A DNA stretch of 64,000 nt, from the NCBI GenBank assembly GCA_024291935.2, contig CM044319.1:71444001-71508000 (forward strand), written 5' to 3'. The position numbers and the translations under genes are program-made. The notes below the pieces were generated by a model. That model did no database searches, had not been told where the DNA came from, and saw only the letters and a list, made by a program, of their open reading frames with translations. Positions 1 to 11,340 of this stretch are shown here, piece after piece (the stretch's first letter is position 1; every line of letters starts with the position of its first letter). The DNA comes from Okapia johnstoni. Taxonomy: Eukaryota; Chordata; Mammalia; Artiodactyla; Giraffidae.

Positions 1-42
1 CACAGAGTCGGACACGACTGAAGCGACTTAGCAGCAGTAGCA
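1..42 (+). mobile_element. Bov-A2 SINE, 3' tail cut by window edge
   Basis: The typical end of a Bov-A2 dimer is visible (cagagtcggacacgactg, then agcgacttagcagcag with a short CAG-like tail). The rest lies outside the window. Confidence 0.85.
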
Positions 43-110
43 AATGTCTATGGTTTGCTCTATAACATTGATTTTGCAAAATGAAAAAAGTAAAAACAAA
101 ATACCACCTT

Positions 111-336
111 TGCATGCATGCATGCTAAATCACTTCATTTGTGTCCAACTCTGTGTGATCCTATGGACTGTAGTCTGCCAGGCTCCTCTGCCCATGGGAT
201 TCTTCAGGCAAGAATACTGGAGTGAGTTGCCATGCCCTCCTCCAGGGGATCTTTCCAACCCAGGGATGGAACCTGTGTCTCTTGCAACTCCTGAATTGCA
301 GGTGGATTCTTTACAGCTGAGCCACCAGGGAAGCCC
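111..336 (-). mobile_element. Bov-tA SINE
   Basis: Complete element in reverse orientation: the Bov-A part comes first (cactt, gtccaactc, atggactgtag, caagaatactggagtg) and the tRNA-Glu-derived head last (gagccaccagggaagccc). It is flanked by a perfect 10-bp target-site duplication, ataccacctt, at 101-110 and 337-346. A GCATGCATGCATGC run at 111-124 represents the variable 3' tail. Confidence 0.93.
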
Positions 337-346
337 ATACCACCTT

Positions 347-1557
347 AAAGCTTGTTTTCTTGGTTGTATGAATGACCACGTTTAAAAATAAAAGGAGAGA
401 AACACAACTGCTAGTATACCCTAGAGTTGTGCTCCATTATATCAAATGCATTTTGAATTGCTAAACCTTAAAACTAGTTTGAGAACACAATGACAACACA
501 TCAAATTATTAGCTGAATATAGTGCTAAAGGAAGAATATTCTGAAAAGAAGATTGGCTGTTTAAAGATAAAGGAACATTAGGGTCAACCATTAATGTCAA
601 AGGCAAGCAAAGACAGTTCCAAGTATTCCAGTTAATATGCACTAATAGTGGGTTGTAGCTGGATTCAGGCTGATGCAGGTGCATGTTAGCAGCTGCAAAC
701 AAAACACACATACACACACATTCACACACAGACAAGTACCCAGAGCATAATATAAGCTAGCTTTCTTGAAATGTAGCGAACACACCACTGTAAACAGAGA
801 AACCTCAAAATGTAATGAGCTCATATAAATGCCTGAGCACTAGCTCTCTATCTCCTTGTGATTGTTTAACTCATAACAGCCCAAGAATTTAAATCATACA
901 ACGGACACATACTTAGTCTGGAATTCTAGGAGAAAATTCATTCTCTGACATACTTTCTAGTTGTTGGACTTTGAGAGATGTATCTAATTTTTCATTGTCT
1001 CGGTTTTTCATTCTATAAAATGCTACAACAGCTGAATGCGTCACAAACATATGTTACTCAGAGTGCATCTAGTCACAGCCATGCATATAAAAATGCTTGA
1101 TGTATAGTGTCAAATAAATTGTAATTATTTTTTATTATTACTCCACTGTTAATAGTTTTAGTGAAAAACTGAAAATAACAAAATTACGATTTATTTGATT
1201 ATCACGAATTTTACTTGAATTCATACGAGCATACTTTTTCACTTATTTTCCACTTATTTTTTTAAAGTTTTAAATAACTCTAAACAGAGTAGTTATAGAA
1301 TCAATAAAAGAAGAATACGTCCTGAAGCTATTCTGACCAATCAAAAATAAATACAGTCCTATACAACTCCAAAATTAGCATTTACACAAGGACAGGTACT
1401 ATTTCAGGTTAGACAGGAATGAAGTAAGGCAAGTTTGTAAACAAAAGGATCCTCACAGATGTAAGAACCACCAACTCAGGCAAATACCTTACCTTTGCTA
1501 GCAGAATATCCAAATTATACTTAACTTTAAATATATTTTTCTTTGGATTTGTTTCCT
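347..1557. other. Unique AT-rich intron sequence
   Basis: No gene, exon or clear repeat seen, apart from a short impure CA run at about 700-730. The open frames on the minus strand here have no recognisable protein content. Confidence 0.6.
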
Positions 1558-1568
1558 ATTGCTGTGGT

Positions 1569-2509
1569 TCAGTTCAGTCGCTTCAGTCGTGTCCGACTCT
1601 GTGAGACCCCATGGACTGCAGCACGCCAGGCTCCCCTGTCTGTCACCAACTCCTGGAGCTTGCTCAAACTCAAACTCCATCAAGTTGGTGATGCCATCCA
1701 ACCATCTCATCCTCTGTCATCCCCTTCTCCTCCTGCCTTCAATCTTTTCCAGCAATAGGGTCTTTTCCAATGAGTCAGTTCTTCGCATCAGGTGGCCAAA
1801 GTATTGGAGTTTCAGCTTCAACATCAGTCCTTCCAATGAACACCCAGGACTGATCTCCTTTAGGATTGACTGGTTGGATCTCCTTGCAGTCCAAGGGACT
1901 CTCAAGAGTGTTCTCCAACATCACAGTTGAAAAGCATCAATTCTTTGGTGTTCAACTTTCTTTATAGTCCAGTCCATCTCTCACATACATGCATGACTAT
2001 TATGGAAAAACCATAGCTTTGACTAGACGGACCTTTGTCAGCCAAGTAATGTCTCTGCTTTTTAATATGCTATCTAAGTTGGTCATGGGCAAAGGAAATG
2101 GCAACCCACTCCAGTATTTTTGCCTGGCAAATCCCGTGGACAGAGGAGCCTGGTGGAATGCTGTCCATGGGGTCGCACAGAGTGGGAGATGACTGAAGCA
2201 ACTTAGCATGCATGCATGTATTGGAGAAGGAAATGGCAACCCGCTCCAGTATGCTTGCCTGGAGAATCCTAGGAACAGAGGAGTCTGGTGGGCTGCCATA
2301 TATGGGGTTGCACAGAGTCGGACACGACTGAAGTGACTTAGCAGCAGCAGCAACAGCTAGGTTGGTCATAGCATTTCTTCCAAGGAGCAAGCATTTTTTA
2401 ATTTCATGGCTGCAGTCACCATCTGCAGTGATTTTTGAGCCCCCCAAAATAAAGTCTCTCACTGTTTCCACTGTTTCCCCATCTATTTGCCATGACATGA
2501 TGGAACCGG
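1569..2509 (-). mobile_element. BovB LINE (RTE clade), 5'-truncated, split by a Bov-A2
   Basis: The reverse complement matches the 3' third of BovB: the 3' terminus lies at 1569 (ttcagttcagtcgcttcag) and the 5' truncation at about 2509. The two parts are 1569-2086 and 2357-2509. The insertion is bounded by a perfect 11-bp duplication, attgctgtggt, at 1558-1568 and 2510-2520. Only a C-terminal piece of the polyprotein is covered, with no reverse transcriptase core. It is sense relative to ERBB4. Confidence 0.93.
2087..2356 (+). mobile_element. Bov-A2 SINE nested in BovB
   Basis: Two Bov-A monomers are arranged head to tail (ggaaatggcaacccactcc at about 2094 and ggaaatggcaacccgctcc at about 2228), ending in a CAG-rich tail. 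The flanks carry a 13-bp duplication of the host BovB sequence, ctaagttggtcat at 2074-2086 and ctaggttggtcat at 2357-2369, with one mismatch, which proves that it inserted after the BovB. Confidence 0.93.
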
Positions 2510-2520
2510 ATTGCTGTGGT

Positions 2521-2736
2521 GGTGGTTTAATCACGAAGTTGTGTCTGACTCTTGTGACTTCATGGACAGTAGCCCACCAGGATCCTCTGTCCTTGGGATT
2601 CTCCAGGCAAGAATACTGGAGTGGGTAGCCATATCCTTCTCCAGGGGGTCTTCCCCACCCAGGGATTGAACTCACATTGCCTGCATCTCCTGCATTGGTA
2701 GGTGGATTCTTTATCACTGAGCTACCAGGGAAGCTC
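2521..2736 (-). mobile_element. Bov-tA SINE
   Basis: Reverse-orientation element directly abutting the BovB duplication: Bov-A part (gtgtctgactcttgtgac, ggcaagaatactggagtggg) followed by the tRNA head (tcactgagctaccagggaagc). The exact left edge is uncertain because it merges with the preceding GGT repeats. Confidence 0.88.
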
Positions 2737-2808
2737 TTCTTATTGCTGCTGTGACAATTTACCACAATTTTATTATTTTATAATTTTTCAGGTTACATGT
2801 CTGAAATG

Positions 2809-2989
2809 CCATCCAACCATCTCAGTCTCTGTTGTCCCTTTCTTCCCTTCTCCTCTGTCTCCTTTGACTCAATGGACATGAGTTTTAATAAACCCCAGGA
2901 GTTGGTGATGGACAGGGAAGCCTGGTGTGCTGCAGTCCAGGGGGTCTCAAAGAGTTGGACACGATTGAGCGACTGAACTGAACGAACTG
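2809..2989 (+). mobile_element. BovB LINE 3' end with inverted 5' part (twin-primed)
   Basis: Bases from about 2866 to 2989 are the BovB 3' end in plus orientation (gactcaatggacatgag to gactgaactgaacgaactg). Bases 2809-2865 are the immediately upstream BovB segment in minus orientation (gccatccaaccatctcag). Both halves lie between perfect 12-bp duplications, atgtctgaaatg, at 2797-2808 and 2990-3001, so this is one insertion event with a 5' inversion. Confidence 0.9.
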
Positions 2990-3469
2990 ATGTCTGAAAT
3001 GAGTCTCGCTGGGCAATATTCCTTCTGAAAGTCTTGGAGGAGAATCTAGTTACTTGCCCTTTCCGGGCTAGAGATTTTCTGCTTTCTTAGACCCATGGCC
3101 CCTTCATCCATCTTTAAAGCCAGCACAGTGAACCAAGTCCTTCTCATCTTGTCATTACTCAGATTCTTTCCTCTTGTCTCCCTCTTACAATTCTAAGAAT
3201 CTTTGTGATTACACTGGGGCCACTGGGATAATCCAGAATATTCTTCTTATTTTAAGACTGAATGATTAGCAAACAATTCCATCTGCAACTTTAATTTCTC
3301 TTTGTGGCAAAAGTTATCACAGGTTCCAGTGATCAGCATGTGAATATCTTTGAGGGGTCGTTACTCTATCACCCACCTTTCAACTGATTATTTTGGAGGT
3401 ACTTCTATGTTCAGTACACCTTAATATTTGAATATGTTTTAAATATGTACACACATGCTTAAAAACTGT

Positions 3470-3484
3470 GTGTATGTATATGTG

Positions 3485-3555
<71 letters not shown>

Positions 3556-3556
3556 C
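3470..3556. repeat. Compound microsatellite (TG)n(CA)n(TA)n
   Basis: An impure GTGTATGTATATGTG run is followed by about 25 CA units and about 12 TA units. Such runs are usually length-polymorphic. Confidence 0.97.
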
Positions 3557-3639
3557 TTTATGAAGAGTAGCAAAGTAAGGAAAGGAAAAGCGATTGGCTG
3601 ACATATATGTTATTTTTTTATACAACTTTAAGTCTCAGA

Positions 3640-4260
3640 CCTGATCTGAAAGACCTCTCTGCAATGGTGGAATTTGAAAAGTGACTTGAAGCAAGTGAAA
3701 AATTGAAAACAGAAATTAAAGAAACAATGTCAAGCAGAGAGAACAGTAACTTCAAAGCTCCTGAAGAGAAAAAAAAAAAAGTGTTCAATGTGTTTGAGGA
3801 GTAACTAAGAGGAAAGGACAGTCTGGCTGGAATGGAGTGAGACAGGGGAAATGGGTAGGGGGTGAAGTATGAAGGAAGAAAGGGTAGAATGCACAGAGAT
3901 TTGTCACTTACTTAACTAGAAGTGAGACATACTCCAGCAGAGGACACTCATGATTAGATAAACAGTATTATGGTTGATGGGTGCAGAACAAACTATTATA
4001 AGCCAACGTGGGAGGCAGGAAGATGAATTTGGGGGTTATAACAATAACCCTGGTGAGAAATAGCAGTGGCACAGACTGTGGTGAAAGCAGAGAAGGTAAA
4101 GAAACATGTAGGATTTCAGACCTTTGCAAAGGAAGGGGTAACACAATTTATTAGTGGGACAAATTCGGAGTCAGAAAGAGAAAGAGGCAATGGTGGGGAG
4201 CCCAAGACACCACCAAGATTTTTATCCTGAGCAACTAGCTCAAACAGGACAAACTTTAGG
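3640..4260 (-). mobile_element. Ancient L2 LINE fragment
   Basis: The stretch resembles the reverse complement of the L2 ORF2/3' region: aggacagtctggctggaatggagtg, then much later accaccaagatttttatcctgagcaact, in the order expected for minus-strand L2. Divergence is high and the edges are approximate. The open frame at 4154-4354 falls in it and is not a gene. Confidence 0.55.
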
Positions 4261-4889
4261 GAAAGTGTGTTTGGAAGGAAAACTCGAGAGTTCCCTTTTT
4301 GGACACATTATGCTTATAGACACCTATGACATACCTGTTGTCAGATGCTACTGATTACCTAACAATAGTCATTCTCTATTCTTTATTAAGAGGTCTAAAT
4401 TTTAGCTGGGCATAATTTTTAGACCCTCTTTAAACTTGACATGGCTCTGTGACTTATTCTCTTTTCTATAGCGGTTTAGCTAGTGCTTAATTAAATATAT
4501 ATCTAAGCAAAGATATTGACTAGGCAGCCAACCACTGTACATGAGTCTGTGTTCAAGGGAAAGTTCAAGGGTAGTGAAATGCAAGGTGGAGTCTTTAGCA
4601 TCTAGATGCTATTTGAAGCCAGGGTCAGGAAAAACTGCTGACATCCCAGATTTTCTTCAGAAAAAAAAAATCAATTTTTTTCCACACTCATGAGTCTACT
4701 CCACTATGATGAAATGGGCACTGAATTAGGATGACTTTGCCTTGATTTTTTTTCCCCTTGATTAGCACTCCACAGACTTGTAATACTATAACAGAAGACA
4801 CATGTATCCATCAGGCCCAGAGAAGGAAAACGATCTTTGGCCTTGAACGAACAAGTTATCTTATTTCACTATTCATTATTTTACTATAC

Positions 4890-5095
4890 GGGCTTCCCAG
4901 GTGGCACGGTGGTAAAATCTGCCTGCCAATGCAGGAGACACAGGAGAATCCAGTTTGATCCCTGGGTCAGGAAGATTCCTTGGATGAGGAAATGGCAACC
5001 CACTCCAGTATTTTTGCCTGGAAAATCCTATGGACAGAGGAGCTTGGCAGGCAACCATCCATGGGGTTGCAAAAAGTCAGACATGAATAAGGAAT
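4890..5095 (+). mobile_element. Bov-tA SINE
   Basis: tRNA head (gggcttcccaggtggcacgg, tttgatccctgggtcagg) followed by Bov-A (ggaaatggcaacccactcc, atggacagaggagcttgg, gtcagacatga). No clear target duplication was found. Confidence 0.92.
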
Positions 5096-5806
5096 TAATA
5101 ACACATGCACATTTTACTCTACAGAGGTCAGGTTCTTTTTCACTTTCCACTTGGATATTGAAGATTATTGTCTTAATGCTAACTACTAGGGGTTTCTCTC
5201 TACCAGAGGGCATACACTTTAGTATTCAAAAGGCAGAGATGTTCTGTTTGACCAGACACTATCTATATTTAATAAAATTTGAGTGGTTTAGATAAAGTTT
5301 TATCTTTCTGGAAACCATCAAACCCCACAATGCTCCCTGGCACTGCTCATCCACACATGCATACAACTGAATTGGTAATGATGGGTATTTAAATTTGAGA
5401 GTTCAAGCTAAAAATCATTCTTCTTGGCAGAACTGAACCTTTATTCAAAAATTACACAGTATATTTTGTCTTTAAAATGCATTTGCTTGAGTACTTTAGC
5501 CACTGAAACTTCACAATGAATCTTAATAGCCTAAATCTTTCATCACTGAGGCTTTGGAGAAGACATCACTAGGTATCTCCTTCACATGCATGACATATTT
5601 CTTTCTACAGATACTACAAGAGACAGAAGGGAACAAAGTTTCACCAGACTGGAAGCCTGGACTTGAATTCAGTAATCTCAATGGACTGTGAAAGTTTAGA
5701 GGTGGTTTGGGTGTTGAGGACTGTAGCATTTCAGGACTTAACAGTCATAGTGACAGTTTTGTCTTTGAATATATGTTATGTAATTAGCTCAACTTAACTG
5801 ACATTA

Positions 5807-6026
5807 GGGCTTCCCAGGTGACTCAGCGGTAAAGAATCAGCCTGCCAATGCAGGAGCCACAGGAGAAGCAGGTTCAATCTCTGGGTTGGCGAAATCCCCT
5901 ATAGGAGGAAATGGCAACCCACTCCAATATTCTTGCTGGAAATATTCCATGGACAGAGGAGTCTAGTGGGCTAGAGTCCACGGGATCACAAAGAGTCTGA
6001 CATGATACAGCACTGATGCACACACC
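5807..6026 (+). mobile_element. Bov-tA SINE
   Basis: Complete element from gggcttcccaggtgactcag to the end of the Bov-A part. It is bounded by a 9-bp duplication, ctgacatta, at 5798-5806 and 6027-6035. Confidence 0.93.
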
Positions 6027-6035
6027 CTGACATTA

Positions 6036-7170
6036 ATGTACCTTTTGAAAACCTTGTATCTTGGATCTACAAACAGAGCATAGCCTTGGCTACTTTTTCT
6101 CCTCCAGTAAGGGACCCTGGAATTAAAAACCATTAAATATAGTTTCTCCTTAATATTATTATACTTGTGATTTCAAATCTATTGAAGAATTTTGACTCAC
6201 AAAATCTTACATAATAAAGTCCTTCAATAATCCACTGTGGGAAAAAAAATCTATAGAATTAAATATAATCACAGACATAGCTTATTTTATATCAATATGT
6301 GTATACCAAGTGTATATGAGTAATTTTATTGAGCCATGAATCTGAATACCAGCTGAATCGGGTTGTTCCCAGATTCACTCAGCATTTTATGAAACTATTA
6401 TTCTTACCTGACATTACTTCAGTATAACAGACCATAGTGACATTTGATTACATTCCATTTGATTATTGCTTTATAGCAAATTGTTCTCACCAATAAATGA
6501 TAAAAATACAGAGGCAATTGCAGTACAGACACGAAGAGGTGCATTCCCTTTTTTGTGGGGTAAGAGTGTACAGAAGTATGTGAAAAAAATAGACTTGGGC
6601 TCTTTATTTAGCCCATCTTAACAATCACATTACAAATAAAAAATTCATATATTTTACAAGCTAGATTAAAACACATTTATAAACTCATATGCATTTTTAA
6701 TTTGTTTTCACTACTTTATCTGCAACTTAAAAACTAAGTAAATATGTAAACTATAAAATGTAAGTTTATAGCCCAGATAAACTATTAGAATACTGTAAGT
6801 ACACAAGCAATTTATCCTAAATACTGACACTCACATATGCTCATTTTTGTTATGACAGTATTCAGTGTATTTATAGTGGTGGAATACTCCCTGCAATAAA
6901 TATCCACAAGCTATTTGAAAATCATACATTTTCCACTTCTCTTTTTGACAAATATCTCCTGGCAGTGAGGAAATGCAACAGTGTAGATTTGATTTATGTG
7001 TTCAATTCTTTTAACATTTTTGTTTTTCTATGACTGTCATAAGGTCATGATTACATTTATATCCATATATATCTGTGTACGGGTCTATGTGTGTGCATTG
7101 CTTTTCCACTTAAATACTAGCTGTAAACAAAAAAATAAAGGAGTTAAATAAGAATGTTTTAATTTAATTA
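6036..7170. other. Unique AT-rich intron sequence
   Basis: No recognisable exon or repeat family. It contains A- and T-runs and a few weak ATG frames only. Confidence 0.55.
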
Positions 7171-7174
7171 ATTA

Positions 7175-7400
7175 AGACTCAGTGGATAAAGAATCAACCT
7201 GTGATGCAGGAGACCCAGGAAACGTAGGTTCTATCCCTGGGTCAAGCATATCCCCTGCAGGAGGAGATGGCAACCCATTCCAGTAGTTTTGCCTGGAGAA
7301 TCCCATGGCAGGTTCTCCTATGGAGAAGCTTGGCAGGTTACAGTCCATGGGGTCACAGAGAGTCGGACACAACTGAAGTGACTGAGCATGCATGCATGCA
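7175..7400 (+). mobile_element. Bov-tA SINE, slightly 5'-truncated
   Basis: Begins inside the tRNA head (actcagtggataaagaatc) and continues through the Bov-A part to gtcggacacaactgaagtg and a GCATGCATGCATGC tail. A short extra segment at about 7309-7330 (ggcaggttctcctatgg) interrupts the usual order. Confidence 0.9.
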
Positions 7401-9935
7401 AGACACTTTCCAAATTCCGGACAGTTCTTCAGTATAAATTAACCTTAACAAATTTAAATGGTCATATCTTGTAAATGATTGGCTTTTAGTTTGACTTTAC
7501 ATTTTTATAAAGTTATAACAGTTATATTCTTCTTTCTATGCCACAAAATGTTATACTTGGATTGTTGTTATTCTGTTTAAACTCATTTCCTACTATCCAG
7601 ATGGTAACAGCATTGGGCCCATGTAACTAAAATGTTTTGTTTTGTTTTGTTTTTTTAATACTTCACAAGGGGACATAGGGCTATATCATCATATCTCTTA
7701 TCCTTCTCAAAGAATACTCTTTTACTCAAAATAACGTGACTATATTCTTTTATTTTATTTATACTTGACAGAACAGAGTAGTGCCACCAAATTGAACTAT
7801 TTCTTGGTAATAACCATTATCTCTGTTTGGGAACATCATGGCCTGCAACATCAATGTTTATGAGAACAAAACACATTTATTTTTGTTACCGATTCCCAAC
7901 TATCTATTTTCACTAGAAAATGACTCTATAATTTATGTAAGTATGGAATATGTGTAGCTTGCTACCTGTATTTCAGAAATATTCTACAGTGTATATAGGC
8001 TGAAAATGAATGTCAATTTAAAGTGCCCCATAGGCATTATTTTCAGTTAATTTAATTTCTCTGATGAAAGGATGAATATCTTTATTGGCCAGTCCTCACA
8101 ATTTAGCATATCAGCATTTTATTAAGTATGTTAATGTCAGTATCTGTGTAATGACTTGCAGAATCCAATATAAAATCAAAATAAAAACAATAATGTGGAA
8201 GAGAAAATGGACTTAAATGGTTAAAATAAAAACAAGCAAACAGAAAAAAAGGAAAAAGACTTTGAAATATTGTTTCATTCTCTAGCTCTCTTCAGTTTGG
8301 TATCCAAAAAACAGATACAAAGTGATCTCAAGCAACTGCAGTGAGGAATAGGTAAGGAAATATACATAAAAGTTAAATATAGAATGTGAACTTTTGGGGA
8401 CAGTCACTACATGCTTTAAAATATTACAAAACAGATATCACATGGCATAACAAAAGTGCAACCAGAACAGAACTACTCATTTCCCACGCCAACTAGTTTT
8501 TGCTATACTGTCTGTCACAAATGGGCCTTTTTCTTCTCATTTGCATATGAGGAAATTGGATGTGATCATTTCTACATCTTGGTATAAATTAGAAAATAAA
8601 CTATAACACATATTTTATATATGTATAAAATATATGTATTTTATATATGTAATAAATATACATACATATGTACATTGGGTAGCATTTTCTTCATATTTTT
8701 TGGTGGCTAATATATATTTTTTCCAATTCACATTACACCATTTTCTCACAGCAATAGTATACTTACTTCAATAATGATCCTTCTTACAGTGTCACATCAA
8801 CATTTTACCCTGAATTAAATATTTTATTTTTAATTAAAAAAATTAATCCAACTAATATTTTCTTAGAGACATTACTACATTCTTAGATACTTTGCTTTCA
8901 AATAACACAAAGCAGCTAAACTGACAGAACCCAAAGTATATATTCAAATCCAACTCTTATTTTTAGAACAGCTTTTTTCCATTATATTCGTACCACTGAA
9001 ATTTATAATTTAATTTATTTGCATAATATACAACTAAAATAACACAAAGTGACCAATGATCCCAATATACCTATCTTAAGTAATAATCATGAAAATAATA
9101 GTAACAGTAAAGAGTAACATTAAAAATCAGTCTGCTACTATGTCTTTGAAATTTGTTAATTCCAGAATCGATATTAATTACTTTACAATTATGAACTTAT
9201 CAATTATTGAATGCTTTCAGGGCTTTTAAAATAAGAACCTAAACAAATTATATACAAGATATTTAATAGTAAGCTAAATGCATACTGTAGTTGCTTCAAT
9301 AATTTCAGCTACTCAAATATAATTAAAATTAAGTATTATTTTACATACTAGCTAGGATGCTAGCACTTCAATAGTGAAAATAAACAGTCTTGAAATTAGA
9401 TTTACCCACTGGATAAAATTATTTTTAAATAATGAGGTTCATGTTAATACATCATATTAATCTATGGATTTCATATAAGCAGAAGAAAAATAAATATCAA
9501 AAAGCATTAGAATAAGCTACATAAAATTATAATTAGGACCTTAAAAATAAAAACAAAAACAAGATGTCATTTTTAATCCAACAAAATGGTTTAAAATGTT
9601 AGGATATGTTCTAAGTTAAATATTAACAAAAGTTGATAAATGAATAATACAAAAGTCTTTGGAGTGAAAAATAACAGAAAAAATGTCAATGTGGAAATAT
9701 GTTATCTCATCTATTCACTGTATAAATGTGAATTTGTTTAACTATTTTGTATGACAGTTTGAAGATAGCTACTAAAATTTAAAATGCCAATGAACTGATC
9801 TATGTTTGCTGTTCTGGGGAAGTAGCTACACATGTGTATAAGGAACATGTTTAAGAATGGTTATGGAGAGACTTCAGATATAATACTCTGTTGATGAGAA
9901 TATTAATGATGTACTCATACCATGGTATATGTAAT
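7401..9935. other. Repeat-poor AT-rich intron stretch
   Basis: About 2.5 kb with no recognised interspersed repeat. It contains TTTTG repeats near 7636 and a self-complementary TATATGTATAAAATATATG block at 8597-8672. No exon or RNA gene is visible. Confidence 0.5.
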
Positions 9936-9939
9936 GTAA

Positions 9940-10138
9940 CATGTTAGTCACTCAGTCTTGTCCAACTTTTTGTGACCCCATGGATTGTAGCCCAACAGGC
10001 TCCTCTGTCCATGGAATTCCCCAGGCAAGAATACTGGGGTGGGTTACCATTCCCTTCTCCAGGGGATCTTCCCAACCCAGGGACAGAACCTGTGTCTCCT
10101 ACATTGCAGACAGATTCTTTACCACCTGAGCCTCCAAT
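9940..10138 (-). mobile_element. Bov-tA SINE
   Basis: Reverse orientation, starting gttagtcactcagtcttgtcc and ending in the tRNA head (attctttaccacctgagcc). It lacks the last bases of the usual gggaagccc end, so the head is slightly truncated or mutated. Confidence 0.9.
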
Positions 10139-10499
10139 CTGACATATAAATACCACAATATATAGACTTCTAAAAGGAACCAGGTAGAACTATATGGGTT
10201 AACATTTAAAGATTGCCAAGATCTTTTCATGGAAATGAAAAAGGAGAACTTACAGAAAGAAACCTACCAAACTGATACCAGGGATAAGGGGGAAGGGGGG
10301 CAGGATTGGGTGAGGGGTTGTTGAGGACTGTGTGAGCATCCTAAAGCAAGACCCACTGCAAACCTCCCTCCCACTGGGGACAGATCAGGATACAAGAACA
10401 GTAAAATTGAGCTGAAATTTCCTCAGAGGATTTGGTGCTTATGAGCAGTCCACCTCCTTGATTAGCCTTAGACTTCACATATATATCTGAGAGAAGTGC

Positions 10500-10641
10500 A
10501 AGTGTTAGTCACTCAGTTGTGTCTGACTATTTGCGACCCCATGGACTGTAGTCCACCAGGCTCCTCTGTCCATGGAATTCTGGCAAAAATACTGGAGTGT
10601 GTTGCCATTCCCTTCTCCAGGGGATCTTCCTGAACCAGGGA
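10500..10641 (-). mobile_element. Bov-tA SINE fragment, tRNA head missing
   Basis: The Bov-A part is clear (gttagtcactcagttgtgtc to ttctccaggggatcttcc) but the match stops at aaccagggata, so most of the tRNA-derived head is absent. In transcript sense this is a 5' truncation. Confidence 0.85.
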
Positions 10642-11139
10642 TATTTATCTGAATGCATTATTCTTTTCCCCTTCCCATGGAAGGCCATCTTATTCAATTC
10701 TTCCCAAAGCTATTCCTTTTCCAATCATGAATCAACAAATATGAAGAGCTTCAGCTGGTTCTGAGAATTACTGCATTTAAGATTCAGTTTTTCATATAGC
10801 AGTTTCCAAAGTAATTAACATGTTTCATAGTTTGTCAACAATAGAGGACAATAAATCCTCCCTCAAGATTCCCGAGTTCCTTCCCACTGGAGAAAAAGGT
10901 TGAATGTGGGAGCAAGTGGCTAATGCAATTACTTCCACTGAGACACCCAGCTGACTTTCTACCTAAAAGCACCTCCCTCTGTGAAGGAAGAGAGGAAATG
11001 TAAGAAAACCCTCTCATTTCCACTTGCCTGGGTAATTTATCTTCCATTCCCACTGTTGCATTGCGTAACTCCAAAACATGGAATATAAAGACAAAAATCT
11101 AATTACTTACAAAAATTGTATTATTCAGATTCTCTTAAA

Positions 11140-11340
11140 TAGGAAGTTAAGTGGTTACTCCTTCTGGAGCCAGACTGCATGGGTTTGAAATCTGAGTCAA
11201 CCACTTGTGGCAGCACTGGGCATACCACCTGTTATCTGCACATCTCAATGTCCTCATTTGTAAAATGTGACTTCCTGAAATGTGCTAATGTTTGTATCAG
11301 TTTTAAATGAAATAAAACCTGTAATATTCTTGACTACTTA
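11140..11340 (+). mobile_element. MIR SINE
   Basis: Recognised by ctggagccagactgcatggg, the core region, and tcctcatttgtaaaatg, followed by a degraded 3' part. Old tRNA-core SINE with high divergence. Confidence 0.8.

Noticed and set aside
2797..3001. Short direct repeats as CRISPR-like or integrase attachment sites
   Set aside because: All such pairs are target-site duplications around retroelements in a mammalian genome; there are no spacer arrays or cas genes.
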